DNA from: Poseidonibacter ostreae
Lineage (GTDB): Bacteria; Campylobacterota; Campylobacteria; Campylobacterales; Arcobacteraceae
Length of the DNA stretch: 55,001 bases
Direction: 5' to 3'
NCBI RefSeq assembly: GCF_009208055.1
Contig: NZ_WFKI01000016.1
Span: 1-55,001, forward strand
The notes below the pieces were generated by a model. The model saw only the letters and a program-made list of their open reading frames with translations, was not told the DNA's origin and made no database searches. Below are positions 9,045 through 17,903 of the stretch, in pieces; positions within the stretch are counted from its first letter, which is position 1, and each line of letters starts with the position of its first letter. Position numbers and translations under genes: made by a program.

Positions 9045-9389
9045 ATGTCAGATAATTACAATTTTGATGAAATAAGAGAAAGAATAATAGAAAATTTAAA
9101 AAACGTATTTGATCCAGAGATTCCTGTAAATGTTTATGATTTAGGATTAATATACGAAATAAATTTTGAGCAAAGAGATGCAGGTTTATATTGTGTAATT
9201 TATATGACTCTAACAAGTCCAGCTTGTCCAGTTGCAGGGACAATAATGGAACAAGTTAGACTTGTAACACAAGCTGTAGAAGAAGTGAATGAAGCAAAAG
9301 TTCATATTACATTTAAACCAAGATGGACAAATGATATGGTTAGTGAAGAGGGAAAAGAAATTATGGCAGCATCTGGAGCAGTTATATAA
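9045..9389 (+). CDS. DUF59/MIP18-family Fe-S maturation factor (SufT-like)
   Basis: This small protein (114 aa) belongs to the DUF59/MIP18 family, whose members help mature Fe-S proteins and are often the last gene of suf operons. It shows the conserved D-P-E-I-P-V-N-V-Y-D-L-G-L-I-Y block at about residues 21-35. Then comes T-S-P-A-C-P with the conserved cysteine, and W-T-N-D-M near the C-terminus. It begins 9 nt after sufE. It lacks any N-terminal extension, so it is a single-domain form. Confidence 0.9.
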   Translation: MSDNYNFDEIRERIIENLKNVFDPEIPVNVYDLGLIYEINFEQRDAGLYCVIYMTLTSPACPVAGTIMEQVRLVTQAVEEVNEAKVHITFKPRWTNDMVSEEGKEIMAASGAVI

Positions 9390-9422
9390 ACCCTTATAAA
9401 TAATACGGAATTAATTGTAATT

Positions 9423-9674
9423 ATGCAAGAATTTCAAATGAATAAAAATAATCAAAAATTAAAGCCTAGAATGGGTGTTTTAAAGAAAATTATAATTTAT
9501 ATATTTTTCTTTACTTTAATATTATTTATGTACTTATTAATTAAAGAGAAAAAAACAAATCATGGATTGAGTACAGCTTTATATACAGGAGAGGGAAGAG
9601 TTAAGGAAAAAGCAATTCCCCAAAAATTAAAATGGTTTGATTCCTTTAGAGGAATAAATAATATGGGAAAATAA
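9423..9674 (+). CDS. Hypothetical small single-span membrane protein
   Basis: I do not recognise this protein (83 aa). It has a basic N-terminus, one strongly hydrophobic helix at about residues 22-42 (rich in I, F and L), and a basic soluble tail. It follows the suf operon by 33 nt on the same strand and may be its last gene. No good ribosome-binding site is seen; an internal ATG at 9438 is an alternative start. The stop lies within a hairpin at 9666-9687. Confidence 0.55.
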   Translation: MQEFQMNKNNQKLKPRMGVLKKIIIYIFFFTLILFMYLLIKEKKTNHGLSTALYTGEGRVKEKAIPQKLKWFDSFRGINNMGK

Positions 9675-9687
9675 AGTTTTTATTTCC
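9666..9687. terminator. Bidirectional terminator hairpin
   Basis: GGAAAATAAA pairs with TTTATTTCC with one bulged A. It sits between two convergent genes and covers both stop codons. Confidence 0.55.
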
Positions 9688-10519
9688 GTGAAAGTATAGA
9701 TAGTAAAACACCAATTGATATAATTACTGTTGAAAGAGCTAAATCAAAAGTAAATAATTCATTTAAGAAAATCACACTAAATACAATTGAAATAATAGGT
9801 ACAAATAGCTGTATTACTGAAGCTGTAATAATTTGCATTTGAGGTAATACTTTATACCAAATAACATAACCAATTGCCGAAGTTAAACTTCCTGAAATAA
9901 GTGCTAATAAAATTCCATTTGAAGAAACTTGTAAATTATCTAAATTAAAAAGTAAATAAAATATTATTGCAAAAAAAGTGGCTTTTATAAAATTATCCAT
10001 TGTATTAGACATAGCATCTATAGATTTCTTTCCTAATATTGAGTAAAAAGCCCAAGCAATACCAGAAAGAATCATCCACAAGACATGAATATAAGATAAT
10101 TCAAAACTCTCTTTAGGATATAGTAAATAGACAAGTCCTGTAAAAGCAATTATCATTCCTATAATTTTTTGTAAACTAATTTTCTCTTTTAAAAATTGCG
10201 AAGATATAAGCATAGTAACTTGAACTACTCCAAACAATAATAAAGTACCAAGTCCAGCATCTAAACTTATATATGAATAAGAAAAGCAAATAGCATAAAC
10301 AAAAAGCATAAAAGATGTAAGCCAATTTGTATTAAGAGATATTGTAAGTTTTCTGTTTTTATAATAATAAATTAAAACTAAAGTAAGAGCTCCAAAAAAT
10401 AGTCTATAAAAGGTAAAAGAATAAGCATCAATATAATTATTTACAAGTGCGACTTTACATAAAATAGAGTTTAAAGCTAAAAATAGTAAGGCTAAAATAG
10501 TAAGGTTTATTGTTATCAT
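9680..10519 (-). CDS. DMT-superfamily (EamA) transporter
   Basis: This inner-membrane protein (279 aa) is predicted to have ten membrane helices in two EamA repeats (about residues 1-130 and 140-279), as in drug/metabolite transporters. The substrate is unknown; many relatives export amino acids or metabolites. It lies downstream of the tolC gene on the same strand, but a terminator-like hairpin at 10537-10575 separates them, so it is probably not part of the pump operon. Confidence 0.85.
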   Translation of the reverse strand: MITINLTILALLFLALNSILCKVALVNNYIDAYSFTFYRLFFGALTLVLIYYYKNRKLTISLNTNWLTSFMLFVYAICFSYSYISLDAGLGTLLLFGVVQVTMLISSQFLKEKISLQKIIGMIIAFTGLVYLLYPKESFELSYIHVLWMILSGIAWAFYSILGKKSIDAMSNTMDNFIKATFFAIIFYLLFNLDNLQVSSNGILLALISGSLTSAIGYVIWYKVLPQMQIITASVIQLFVPIISIVFSVIFLNELFTFDLALSTVIISIGVLLSILSRK

Positions 10520-10536
10520 AGAAAGTAATATATCAT

Positions 10537-10575
10537 AAAAGAGAAGATTTTAAATAAAATTAAAACTTCTCTTTT
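10537..10575 (-). terminator. Terminator downstream of the tolC-like gene
   Basis: AAAAGAGAAG (10537-10546) pairs with CTTCTCTTTT (10566-10575). The A+T-rich interior can extend the stem. It lies just past the tolC-like stop at 10584. Confidence 0.6.
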
Positions 10576-10583
10576 TTTGATAT

Positions 10584-11825
10584 CTATTTTTCAAATATTC
10601 TATCAAGAGTAGAAATTGCTAAAAACTTATCAAAATAGGCTCTATTTAAACCTTGTTTTGCTTGAGTTAATAAATAGTTGGCATCAGTTAAATCAGTATT
10701 TGTAGAAATACCTTCATTAAATCTATTTCTTACAATTTGATAATTTTCTGTTGCTTGTTCTTTTGATAAACTAGCTGTCTTAAAGTTTTCAATTGCAACT
10801 TCTAAATTTGAAATTGCATTTTCATACTGAAGTTTAATATCAAGTTTTGTTTTTTCTAATTGTGTTTTTGCTTTTAAATATCTAGTTCTATAAATATTAC
10901 CTTTAGTTTCATCAAAGCCACCATTGTATAAGTTCCAAGAAGCACTTAAACTTGCAATATTTTGATTTTTATAATCACTTATATCTTCAAAATATTGATT
11001 ATGAGATAAAGAAGCATCTACTTTTGGATAAAAAGAGCTTTTCACAGATTTCTTTTGTTGTTTTATAGCTTCTAAATTCATATTTAAAGCTTGGATTTCA
11101 CTTCTATTATCTAAAAGATTTGTATCATAACTTGATATTTTTAATGTAGTATTATTTAACTTTTCAATCGTTTCAGATGATAAATCCATTCCACCTAAAA
11201 TATTTGATAAACTATTTCTTGCAGTTTTTAAATCACCCTTTGCTCTTGTAATATTTTGCTTAGCAGATGACATATTTACTTGAACTTGAAGTAAATCATT
11301 TTTGGCAATTAATCCTTGCTCATATCTATTTTTTGAATCATCATATTGTTCTACAAAAAGTTTATAAGCACTATTGTAAGTTTCAAGTGCATTGTGTTTA
11401 TCTAAATAGTTTATGTAAGCTGTTTTAGTATTTAAAATAATATCTTGTTTTAAAGCACTTAAAGAGTACTTTGAACTTTGAGATAAAAACTTTGAAGAGT
11501 TTTTATCTGATATATTTTTAAAACCATTAAATAAATTATAAGAAACCTCAGCAGTAAGAGTTGCATCTGTATCAGCTTGAGTTGAATAAGCTATTTCATC
11601 TCTATTATTATATGAAAAGTCTAAGCCTACTTTTGGTAAAAGATCAGAATCACTTAACTTTACATTCTCAACTGTTTCTAAATAATCAAAGTTTTTAGCT
11701 TGAATATCAAGGTTTTTTTCTAGAGCGATATCAACAGCTTGCGATAAATTTAAAGCATTTACATTAACAGCTAAAATTGAAGCTGTTAAGATACTTAGTA
11801 TTAGTTTTGTTTTTATATTTTTCAT
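10584..11825 (-). CDS. TolC-family outer-membrane efflux protein
   Basis: This protein (413 aa) has a signal peptide (about residues 1-24, ending V-N-A) and two OEP repeats with the long amphipathic helices of TolC. It would form the outer-membrane exit duct for the RND pump encoded upstream. It is the last gene of the tetR-MFP-RND-tolC operon, 9 nt after the RND gene. Length and layout are normal. Confidence 0.92.
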   Translation of the reverse strand: MKNIKTKLILSILTASILAVNVNALNLSQAVDIALEKNLDIQAKNFDYLETVENVKLSDSDLLPKVGLDFSYNNRDEIAYSTQADTDATLTAEVSYNLFNGFKNISDKNSSKFLSQSSKYSLSALKQDIILNTKTAYINYLDKHNALETYNSAYKLFVEQYDDSKNRYEQGLIAKNDLLQVQVNMSSAKQNITRAKGDLKTARNSLSNILGGMDLSSETIEKLNNTTLKISSYDTNLLDNRSEIQALNMNLEAIKQQKKSVKSSFYPKVDASLSHNQYFEDISDYKNQNIASLSASWNLYNGGFDETKGNIYRTRYLKAKTQLEKTKLDIKLQYENAISNLEVAIENFKTASLSKEQATENYQIVRNRFNEGISTNTDLTDANYLLTQAKQGLNRAYFDKFLAISTLDRIFEK

Positions 11826-11834
11826 TAATCTCTC

Positions 11835-14800
11835 CTATGCTTTACTAACATCAACTGGTTCTTTTACTTTTCCACCAATTCTTTGCTCTAATTTTATAAA
11901 GAACATTAAAAGTGCAGGTGTAACAAAAATAGTAAATACAGTTGAAAGTGCAAGACCACCTGTAATTACTGAACCTAAACCTCTATAAAACTCACTTCCA
12001 GGTCCTGGAAGTAAAACAAGAGGTAACATTCCAAAAATTGAAGTTAATGAAGACATATAAATAGGTCTAATTCTCGTTCGTGTAGCTTCAATAACTGCTT
12101 TTTTATGTTCATAGCCCTCATTTTTAATAAGGTTTTGACTTTGGTGTACTATTAAAATTGCATTATTTACAACAATACCAACTAGAATAATAAAGCCTAG
12201 CATTGTTAATACATCTAAAGGCTGTGGAGCTATAAAGGCATTTGTTAAAGCAAGACCTATAAATCCTCCAGCAGTTGCTAGTGGTACAGTGAACATAATA
12301 ACAATTGGATATAAGAAGTTACCAAATAATGCTGACATTAGTAAGTAAATAATCACAAGTGCAAGTATAAAGTTTAACTCAAGCATTGAAATAGTTTGAG
12401 TTAGCTTATCAGCAGTTCCAGAAATCCCTATTTCAACATCTTTTGAAATACTTCCTGCATCTTTCATTCCTTTTATAGTTCCTTCTAAAGTAAGCATAGT
12501 TTCTTGTATTGTCATACTTTCAGGTGGTGTTACTTGAAGAGTAATTGTTCTTTTCCCTGCAAGGTGTCTAATTTCTGAAATACCAGTGATATTTTCAGAA
12601 CTTGCTAATGATGATATTGGTAACAATGAAGAGTTTGGTAAAGCTATTTGTGTAGCCATAATATCTTCAGGTGTTTGAATTTGTTCATCATTTGCTTTTA
12701 ATACTAAATCAATTTTCTTTTTACCATCTTGCTCAAAATCAGATATTTTTCTTCCACTCATTAATACATCAATAGTATTTCCTAAATCCAAAGAACTCAT
12801 ACCTAAAGCTTTTAGAGCATCTTGATTAGGTTTAATTCTAAACTCTGGATATAGTAACTCAATTGATGGAACAGGTCTTACTTGTGCACCTTTAATAGCT
12901 CCAGAAGATGCCATAAACAGTTGCATTCCAACTCCTGCAATATCTTCAATCTTTTCACCACTAATATCAATATCTACTGTTTTACCCTCACCTATCCCAT
13001 TTTCAAATACTCCTGATTGAAGCGATACTCCAAAAATAGATGGCATAGAGTTTACAATTGGTCTAAAGAAAGGAATTAGCTCTTTGGCTCTGCTTTCATG
13101 CATAGATGTTCCACCAAAAAGATTAAAATCTCCAAATGAAACATAAAAGGCACGACTTAGTCCTGGAACTCCATTTACATCTTTATTAATATTTGGTTCA
13201 ACTTTCTTCATTAAATACGTACCCATATCATATCTTTCTTGATAAGATAATCCAGGTGGTGTAATTAAAATATTAAAAATTAAGTTTTTATTACCTTGTG
13301 GTAAGTAGTCTAATTTTGGGAATAATAAATAAATTGTTGAAGCTGATAAAATCCCTAAAGTTAAAATAGTAACTACTTTTGTTAAAACTGATTTTAATGA
13401 CCAATGTACAAAAGACATAAAGAAATCTACAATTTTATTTCCAAATCTTGTAAGCGCACTTTCACTTCTTACTTCTTTACCTGACATACTTGCAAATTTT
13501 TTCCATAACATTGGAATAACTGCAATTGATACAAATAATGAAAAAGATACAGAAGATACAACTGCAATTGCAATATCTTTAAATAACTGTCCTGCTTCAT
13601 CTTCTAAGAAAATGATTGGTAAAAATACTGCCATAGTAGTTGATGCTGATGCAATTAACGCACCCCAAACTTCACTTGCACCTTTATATGCAGCATCGGG
13701 AATACTCATTCCCTCTTTTCTATGTCTATCAATATTTTCTAATACTACAATTGCACTATCAACTAACATACCTACTGCAAAAGAGATTCCAGCAAGTGAG
13801 ATAGTATTTAAACTTCTATCCATTGCTGAAAGGATAATAAAAGTACCAATAACTGAAATAGGAATTGCAATAGAAACAACTGCTGTTGGAGAAATTGCTC
13901 GTAAGAATAGTATTAGCATAAAGATGGCTAAAACACCACCAATAATGATATTTTGTTGTACTAAATCAACAGAACCTACGATATAACCTCTTTGATCATA
14001 AATCCAAATCATTTTTAGTTTTTCTTTTTCTAAAATTGTTGCATTTAAATTATTTACAACTTCTTCAACATCATTTGTAAGCTTAACAGCATTTGCACTA
14101 GCAGTTGGCTGAACTCCTAAGAATATACCATCTTTTCCTAAGAACATTGCAACAGATTTAGCTGTTTGATATCCAAAATCTACATTTGCTACATCACCTA
14201 AAGTTACTCTTTGCTCTCTATTTGAAATAAGAATAATATCTTTGATATCTTGTGCTGTTGCAAATTTATGTACTGTTCTAATTCTATATGAACGTCTACC
14301 CATATTTTGAACACCTGCAGATACATTTATATTTTCACTTTGTAATATTCTTGTTACTTGTGGAATTGTAAGATTATATGATGCAAGACGATTTAAATCT
14401 AAACTAATTTGCATCTCTTGTTTTCTACCACCAGCTGTCATAGTTCCAGAAACTCCTGAAACTCTTTTGATTGCAGGAACAATTTCATCATCAAAAAAAG
14501 TTTTATATTCATCAATATGTCTATTGTTACTCTCTTGTGTTTGAAGCATCATCCAAATAATTGGACTAGCACTTGCTGTTTCAATTATAGGTTCTTCTGC
14601 ATCTACTGGATAAGAACTTACTTCATTTAACTTATTTGAAACATCTTGTAAAGCAGCTCTAATATCAGTATCAAGTGAAAATGTTAAAGTAATAACACCC
14701 ATATTATCTTGTGATGAGGATTCGTATTCAAGTAAGTTATTTAAACTTTTTAAAGCATCTTCTTGGTCTTCTATAATCTCCCGTTCAATCTCATAAGGAG

Positions 14801-14963
14801 TTGCACCTGGCCATACAGTTGTAATTTTAATTTCTGGTTTTGTAACACTTGGTGTTAATTGATAGGGTAATTTATCTAAAGATATAAACCCGAATAAAAC
14901 CACAATTAAAACTGAAACTATAATAGTTACAGGATTTTTAATTGAAAATTTAATTAAATCCAT
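11835..14963 (-). CDS. RND efflux pump inner-membrane subunit (AcrB-like)
   Basis: This RND permease (1042 aa) has twelve expected membrane helices and two large periplasmic loops, and uses the proton gradient to expel compounds. The N-terminal helix is followed by a typical P-G-A-T-P-Y-E-I-E-R-E-I-I-E-D-Q motif. In TM4 the sequence is L-V-D-S-A-I-V-V-L-E-N: the first proton-relay Asp is present, but the second Asp of AcrB is Ser. It sits between the MFP and tolC genes with gaps of 8-9 nt. The substrate is not predictable; the class is closest to HAE-type multidrug pumps. Confidence 0.93.
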   Translation of the reverse strand: MDLIKFSIKNPVTIIVSVLIVVLFGFISLDKLPYQLTPSVTKPEIKITTVWPGATPYEIEREIIEDQEDALKSLNNLLEYESSSQDNMGVITLTFSLDTDIRAALQDVSNKLNEVSSYPVDAEEPIIETASASPIIWMMLQTQESNNRHIDEYKTFFDDEIVPAIKRVSGVSGTMTAGGRKQEMQISLDLNRLASYNLTIPQVTRILQSENINVSAGVQNMGRRSYRIRTVHKFATAQDIKDIILISNREQRVTLGDVANVDFGYQTAKSVAMFLGKDGIFLGVQPTASANAVKLTNDVEEVVNNLNATILEKEKLKMIWIYDQRGYIVGSVDLVQQNIIIGGVLAIFMLILFLRAISPTAVVSIAIPISVIGTFIILSAMDRSLNTISLAGISFAVGMLVDSAIVVLENIDRHRKEGMSIPDAAYKGASEVWGALIASASTTMAVFLPIIFLEDEAGQLFKDIAIAVVSSVSFSLFVSIAVIPMLWKKFASMSGKEVRSESALTRFGNKIVDFFMSFVHWSLKSVLTKVVTILTLGILSASTIYLLFPKLDYLPQGNKNLIFNILITPPGLSYQERYDMGTYLMKKVEPNINKDVNGVPGLSRAFYVSFGDFNLFGGTSMHESRAKELIPFFRPIVNSMPSIFGVSLQSGVFENGIGEGKTVDIDISGEKIEDIAGVGMQLFMASSGAIKGAQVRPVPSIELLYPEFRIKPNQDALKALGMSSLDLGNTIDVLMSGRKISDFEQDGKKKIDLVLKANDEQIQTPEDIMATQIALPNSSLLPISSLASSENITGISEIRHLAGKRTITLQVTPPESMTIQETMLTLEGTIKGMKDAGSISKDVEIGISGTADKLTQTISMLELNFILALVIIYLLMSALFGNFLYPIVIMFTVPLATAGGFIGLALTNAFIAPQPLDVLTMLGFIILVGIVVNNAILIVHQSQNLIKNEGYEHKKAVIEATRTRIRPIYMSSLTSIFGMLPLVLLPGPGSEFYRGLGSVITGGLALSTVFTIFVTPALLMFFIKLEQRIGGKVKEPVDVSKA

Positions 14964-14971
14964 TATTTACC

Positions 14972-16048
14972 CTATTTCGCTTTTTCACTATTTTGTGATT
15001 TATCTTGCTTATTTAGAACTTTTACATCCATTTTAGGAAATACTCTTTCATTTCCTTTAACAACAATATCCATTCCCTCTACTAAACCTTTTCCAGAAAT
15101 AGCAGCATTAGTTCCAGCAAATCCTATAACTTGAACTGGAATCATTACAGCTTTATTATCTACTACTGCAAAAACAACATCCATATTAAATCTATTAATT
15201 ACAGCATCTCTATTTATCACTAAAGCTTGAGTTTTAGCATTTTTTGCAAAACCAACTTTTGCTTGTGCTCCATCATAAATAAACATATCACCTACATTTG
15301 CTTTAAACCTAACAGGAAATGTTCTTGTTAATTTATCTCCACTTGGAATTGCTGCATATAGTTTTGCTTTTACAATTTTTCCAGAAATATTTACATCATA
15401 CATATCACCTGTTTTTAAGCCATCTATAAAACTAAGCGGTAAATTAAATATAATTTGCACATCTTGAGTATTTACTATTGTTGCAACTTGAGAACCTACA
15501 TTTAGCCATTCATCAGTATTTATATTCTTTTCTACAATTACACCTGAAAAAGGAGCTTTTATCACTTTTTTTGATTTTTGGATTTTTAGTTCATTAAGTT
15601 TTGATTGTGAAGAAATTAAACTTTCATTTGCTACATCATAAGCTAATTTCGAATCATCAAATACTTTTTGAGCAATAGATTTTTGAGCTATTAAAGCCTT
15701 ATATCTTAAGTAGTTTTTCTTTGCATTTTTAAGCTGAACTCTATACATATTTACAGATGAAGAAGCTGCTTTAATTTGAGCATTTAAAATATCTGAATCA
15801 ATTGATACTAAAACCTCACCTTTCTTTACTTTTTTTCCAACTTCAAAATTTATTTTTTTTGCAATTCCTGAACTTTGACTTGCAATTTTAGATTTTTTAT
15901 CAAAAGATACAGTTCCCACAAACTCTTGAAGAGGATTTACTTCTGATGTTTTTATTACATCAGTATTAACTAAGGCAGTTCCAGCTGCATTTATACTTGT
16001 AAGTGTTACAAAAACTAGTGCAAAACCTACTAAAAACTTTTTATACAT
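14972..16048 (-). CDS. RND periplasmic adaptor (membrane fusion protein)
   Basis: This adaptor (358 aa) has a signal peptide (about residues 1-22, ending I-N-A-A) and the usual lipoyl/barrel-sandwich and alpha-hairpin parts. V-S-I-D-S-D precedes the hairpin, and K-A-P-F-S-G-V-I-V-E-K-N follows it. It bridges the RND protein and the TolC duct. No lipobox cysteine is seen, so it is probably anchored differently or periplasmic. The gene starts 1 nt after the tetR stop. Confidence 0.92.
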   Translation of the reverse strand: MYKKFLVGFALVFVTLTSINAAGTALVNTDVIKTSEVNPLQEFVGTVSFDKKSKIASQSSGIAKKINFEVGKKVKKGEVLVSIDSDILNAQIKAASSSVNMYRVQLKNAKKNYLRYKALIAQKSIAQKVFDDSKLAYDVANESLISSQSKLNELKIQKSKKVIKAPFSGVIVEKNINTDEWLNVGSQVATIVNTQDVQIIFNLPLSFIDGLKTGDMYDVNISGKIVKAKLYAAIPSGDKLTRTFPVRFKANVGDMFIYDGAQAKVGFAKNAKTQALVINRDAVINRFNMDVVFAVVDNKAVMIPVQVIGFAGTNAAISGKGLVEGMDIVVKGNERVFPKMDVKVLNKQDKSQNSEKAK

Positions 16049-16049
16049 T

Positions 16050-16655
16050 TTATTTTTCCTTTTTTATTTCTATTAAATCAAATAAATTATTTATAAACTT
16101 CTTTGTTGAGACTTTTGTATCAAAATCATCATTTGTCATTTTCATTAAAGCAAGACCTTTTTCATAAACAAGTAAACCTTCACAAAAATCAAATGCTTGT
16201 GGCATTAACTCTTTATTATCAATTCCTTTTTGTATAATTATTTCTAATTGTGTTTTAAAGAAAGTGTCACAGTTAACATTAAAGCCTTTCATATTTTCAT
16301 TATCTTCAGCTAAAACAATAGATAAATACTCTTTGTATCCATTAAAATGTTTCATGTTTTCAGGGCTATCATCTAAAACAAATTGAAAAAAGTGAAATAT
16401 TTTTTCTTTTGTTGTTTTTACATCTTTTATACTTCTTTGAAATTCTTCATGATACTCTTCAATATGTAAGTTGATTATTTCAAAAATAATATCCTCTTTA
16501 CTTTCAAAATATTCATATATAGTTCCCTTACCTACTCCTGCTGTTTTAGCACATTGAGCAACTGTAAGTTTTTTAATTCCAACTTCATGAATTAATTCAC
16601 TACAAGAAATAGCAATATCTTTTCTTTTTTGTTCTTTATCCACAATTTTAGGCAA
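16050..16655 (-). CDS. TetR-family repressor of the RND operon
   Basis: This regulator (201 aa) has the TetR helix-turn-helix at about residues 28-50 (T-V-A-Q-C-A-K-T-A-G-V-G-K-G-T-I-Y-E-Y-F) and a divergent C-terminal ligand domain. It is the first gene of the pump operon. Two TGAC-N5-GTCA palindromes at 16692-16704 and 16742-16762 lie in its promoter region and are probable autoregulatory sites. Ligand binding would derepress the pump. Confidence 0.92.
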   Translation of the reverse strand: MPKIVDKEQKRKDIAISCSELIHEVGIKKLTVAQCAKTAGVGKGTIYEYFESKEDIIFEIINLHIEEYHEEFQRSIKDVKTTKEKIFHFFQFVLDDSPENMKHFNGYKEYLSIVLAEDNENMKGFNVNCDTFFKTQLEIIIQKGIDNKELMPQAFDFCEGLLVYEKGLALMKMTNDDFDTKVSTKKFINNLFDLIEIKKEK

Positions 16656-16691
16656 ATTTACCCCTTAAAAATCATAATTTATTTTTTTGAC

Positions 16692-16704
16692 TGACCGTCG
16701 GTCA
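16692..16704. promoter_or_regulatory. TetR operator, proximal palindrome
   Basis: TGACCGTCGGTCA is symmetric (TGAC-N5-GTCA) and lies 37 nt upstream of the tetR start. Its G+C content stands out in an AT-rich intergenic region. Confidence 0.65.
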
Positions 16705-16741
16705 TTTGAAAGTATAGTACTTAATAACTTAATTTAATTTT

Positions 16742-16762
16742 AAACTGACTAGTGGTCAGTTT
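16742..16762. promoter_or_regulatory. TetR operator, distal palindrome
   Basis: AAACTGAC and GTCAGTTT flank TAGTG, with the same TGAC-N5-GTCA core as the proximal site. It lies just after the stop of the neighbouring kinase gene, so it may also terminate that transcript. Confidence 0.6.
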
Positions 16763-16769
16763 AATCATT

Positions 16770-17903
16770 TTACTTTTTTTCTATTTTCTGTTGATATGTA
16801 AACTTAGCACCATTAGTTTTATTTTCAACTTTTAAAATACCGTGATATTTTTCTGCTATTTGAGAACTAAGATATAAACCTATTCCACTACCTTTATTTT
16901 TTTCTTTAGAAGATATATTTGCATCAAAGATACTGTCAAAAATATCTTCTGGTACTCCACCTGCTGTATCAATAACTTCAATATAGTTATATTCATTATC
17001 ACTTAAAATATTTATATCTACTACTCTTTTTTTAGAAGGTATTTCTTTATCATTGAAGGCATCTTTTGCATTATTTAAAAGATTTAGAATTAGATGTTTA
17101 AACTCATTTTCAACTCCTGTTAAAGTAAAAGCTCTTGTTTGATTTATATTAATTTTGATTTTATTATTGATGAAATCATCTTTTACTAAAAGCAATACTT
17201 TTTCAATCATTTCTTTTACATCAAATATTTCTGTTTCTTCATTGGGTCTAAAAAATGTTCTAAATTCATCTAAAGTATTCATCATATGATTTATATTCAT
17301 AGAAATTTTTTCTTTAAAAGTATCCATAAATTTTTCATCTAACTGTCCATTTGAAAAATTTAGAGATAATAAATCAATTCTAAGCTTAATTAAACTTATT
17401 GGCTGTCTCCACTGATGAGCAATTGCATCTACCATTTCTCCCATAGAAGCTAATTTTGATTTATGCATTAAAACTTTTTCTTTTTGCATATTTTCTTCAG
17501 TTTGTATTTTCACTTCTGATTCTAAATCTTTATTCAATTTTACTAATCTTAAATGAGTTGTAACTCTTGCAGTTAACTCTTGAGGATAAAAAGGCTTTGT
17601 TATATAATCTACACCTTTGTTTTCAAAAGCTTTAATAATGTTTTTTTTATCATCTAAAGCTGTTACATAAATAATAGGTATTGAAGTGTCCATTTTTTTA
17701 ACAGTTTCAAAACCATCTAATTCAGGCATATTTATATCCATTAATATTAAATCAATATCTTGAGTATTAACTATTTGAATTGCTTTAAAACCACTTGTTG
17801 CAAATACTATAGAGATATAATCTATATCACTTAAAGTATCTGCTATGAATTTTATATTTGTAGTATTATCATCTACTATTAAAACTTTTTGTTTATTCAT
17901 CAT
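16770..17903 (-). CDS. Receiver-histidine kinase hybrid (REC-HisKA-HATPase)
   Basis: This cytoplasmic protein (377 aa) starts with a receiver domain (residues about 6-120; acidic pair D11-D12, phospho-Asp D56, K103). A coiled stretch follows, and then a kinase core with the H-box A-H-Q-W-R-Q-P (H163) and a HATPase ending in G-S-G-I-G-L. It has no DNA-binding domain, so its output is unknown. It overlaps the upstream membrane kinase gene by 11 nt, which makes a phosphorelay with that protein likely. Confidence 0.9.
   Translation of the reverse strand: MMNKQKVLIVDDNTTNIKFIADTLSDIDYISIVFATSGFKAIQIVNTQDIDLILMDINMPELDGFETVKKMDTSIPIIYVTALDDKKNIIKAFENKGVDYITKPFYPQELTARVTTHLRLVKLNKDLESEVKIQTEENMQKEKVLMHKSKLASMGEMVDAIAHQWRQPISLIKLRIDLLSLNFSNGQLDEKFMDTFKEKISMNINHMMNTLDEFRTFFRPNEETEIFDVKEMIEKVLLLVKDDFINNKIKININQTRAFTLTGVENEFKHLILNLLNNAKDAFNDKEIPSKKRVVDINILSDNEYNYIEVIDTAGGVPEDIFDSIFDANISSKEKNKGSGIGLYLSSQIAEKYHGILKVENKTNGAKFTYQQKIEKK

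Noticed and set aside
13612..13986. 124-aa open frame on the plus strand within the first RND gene
   Set aside because: It is antisense to conserved TM4-region RND sequence, with no start signals or family match.
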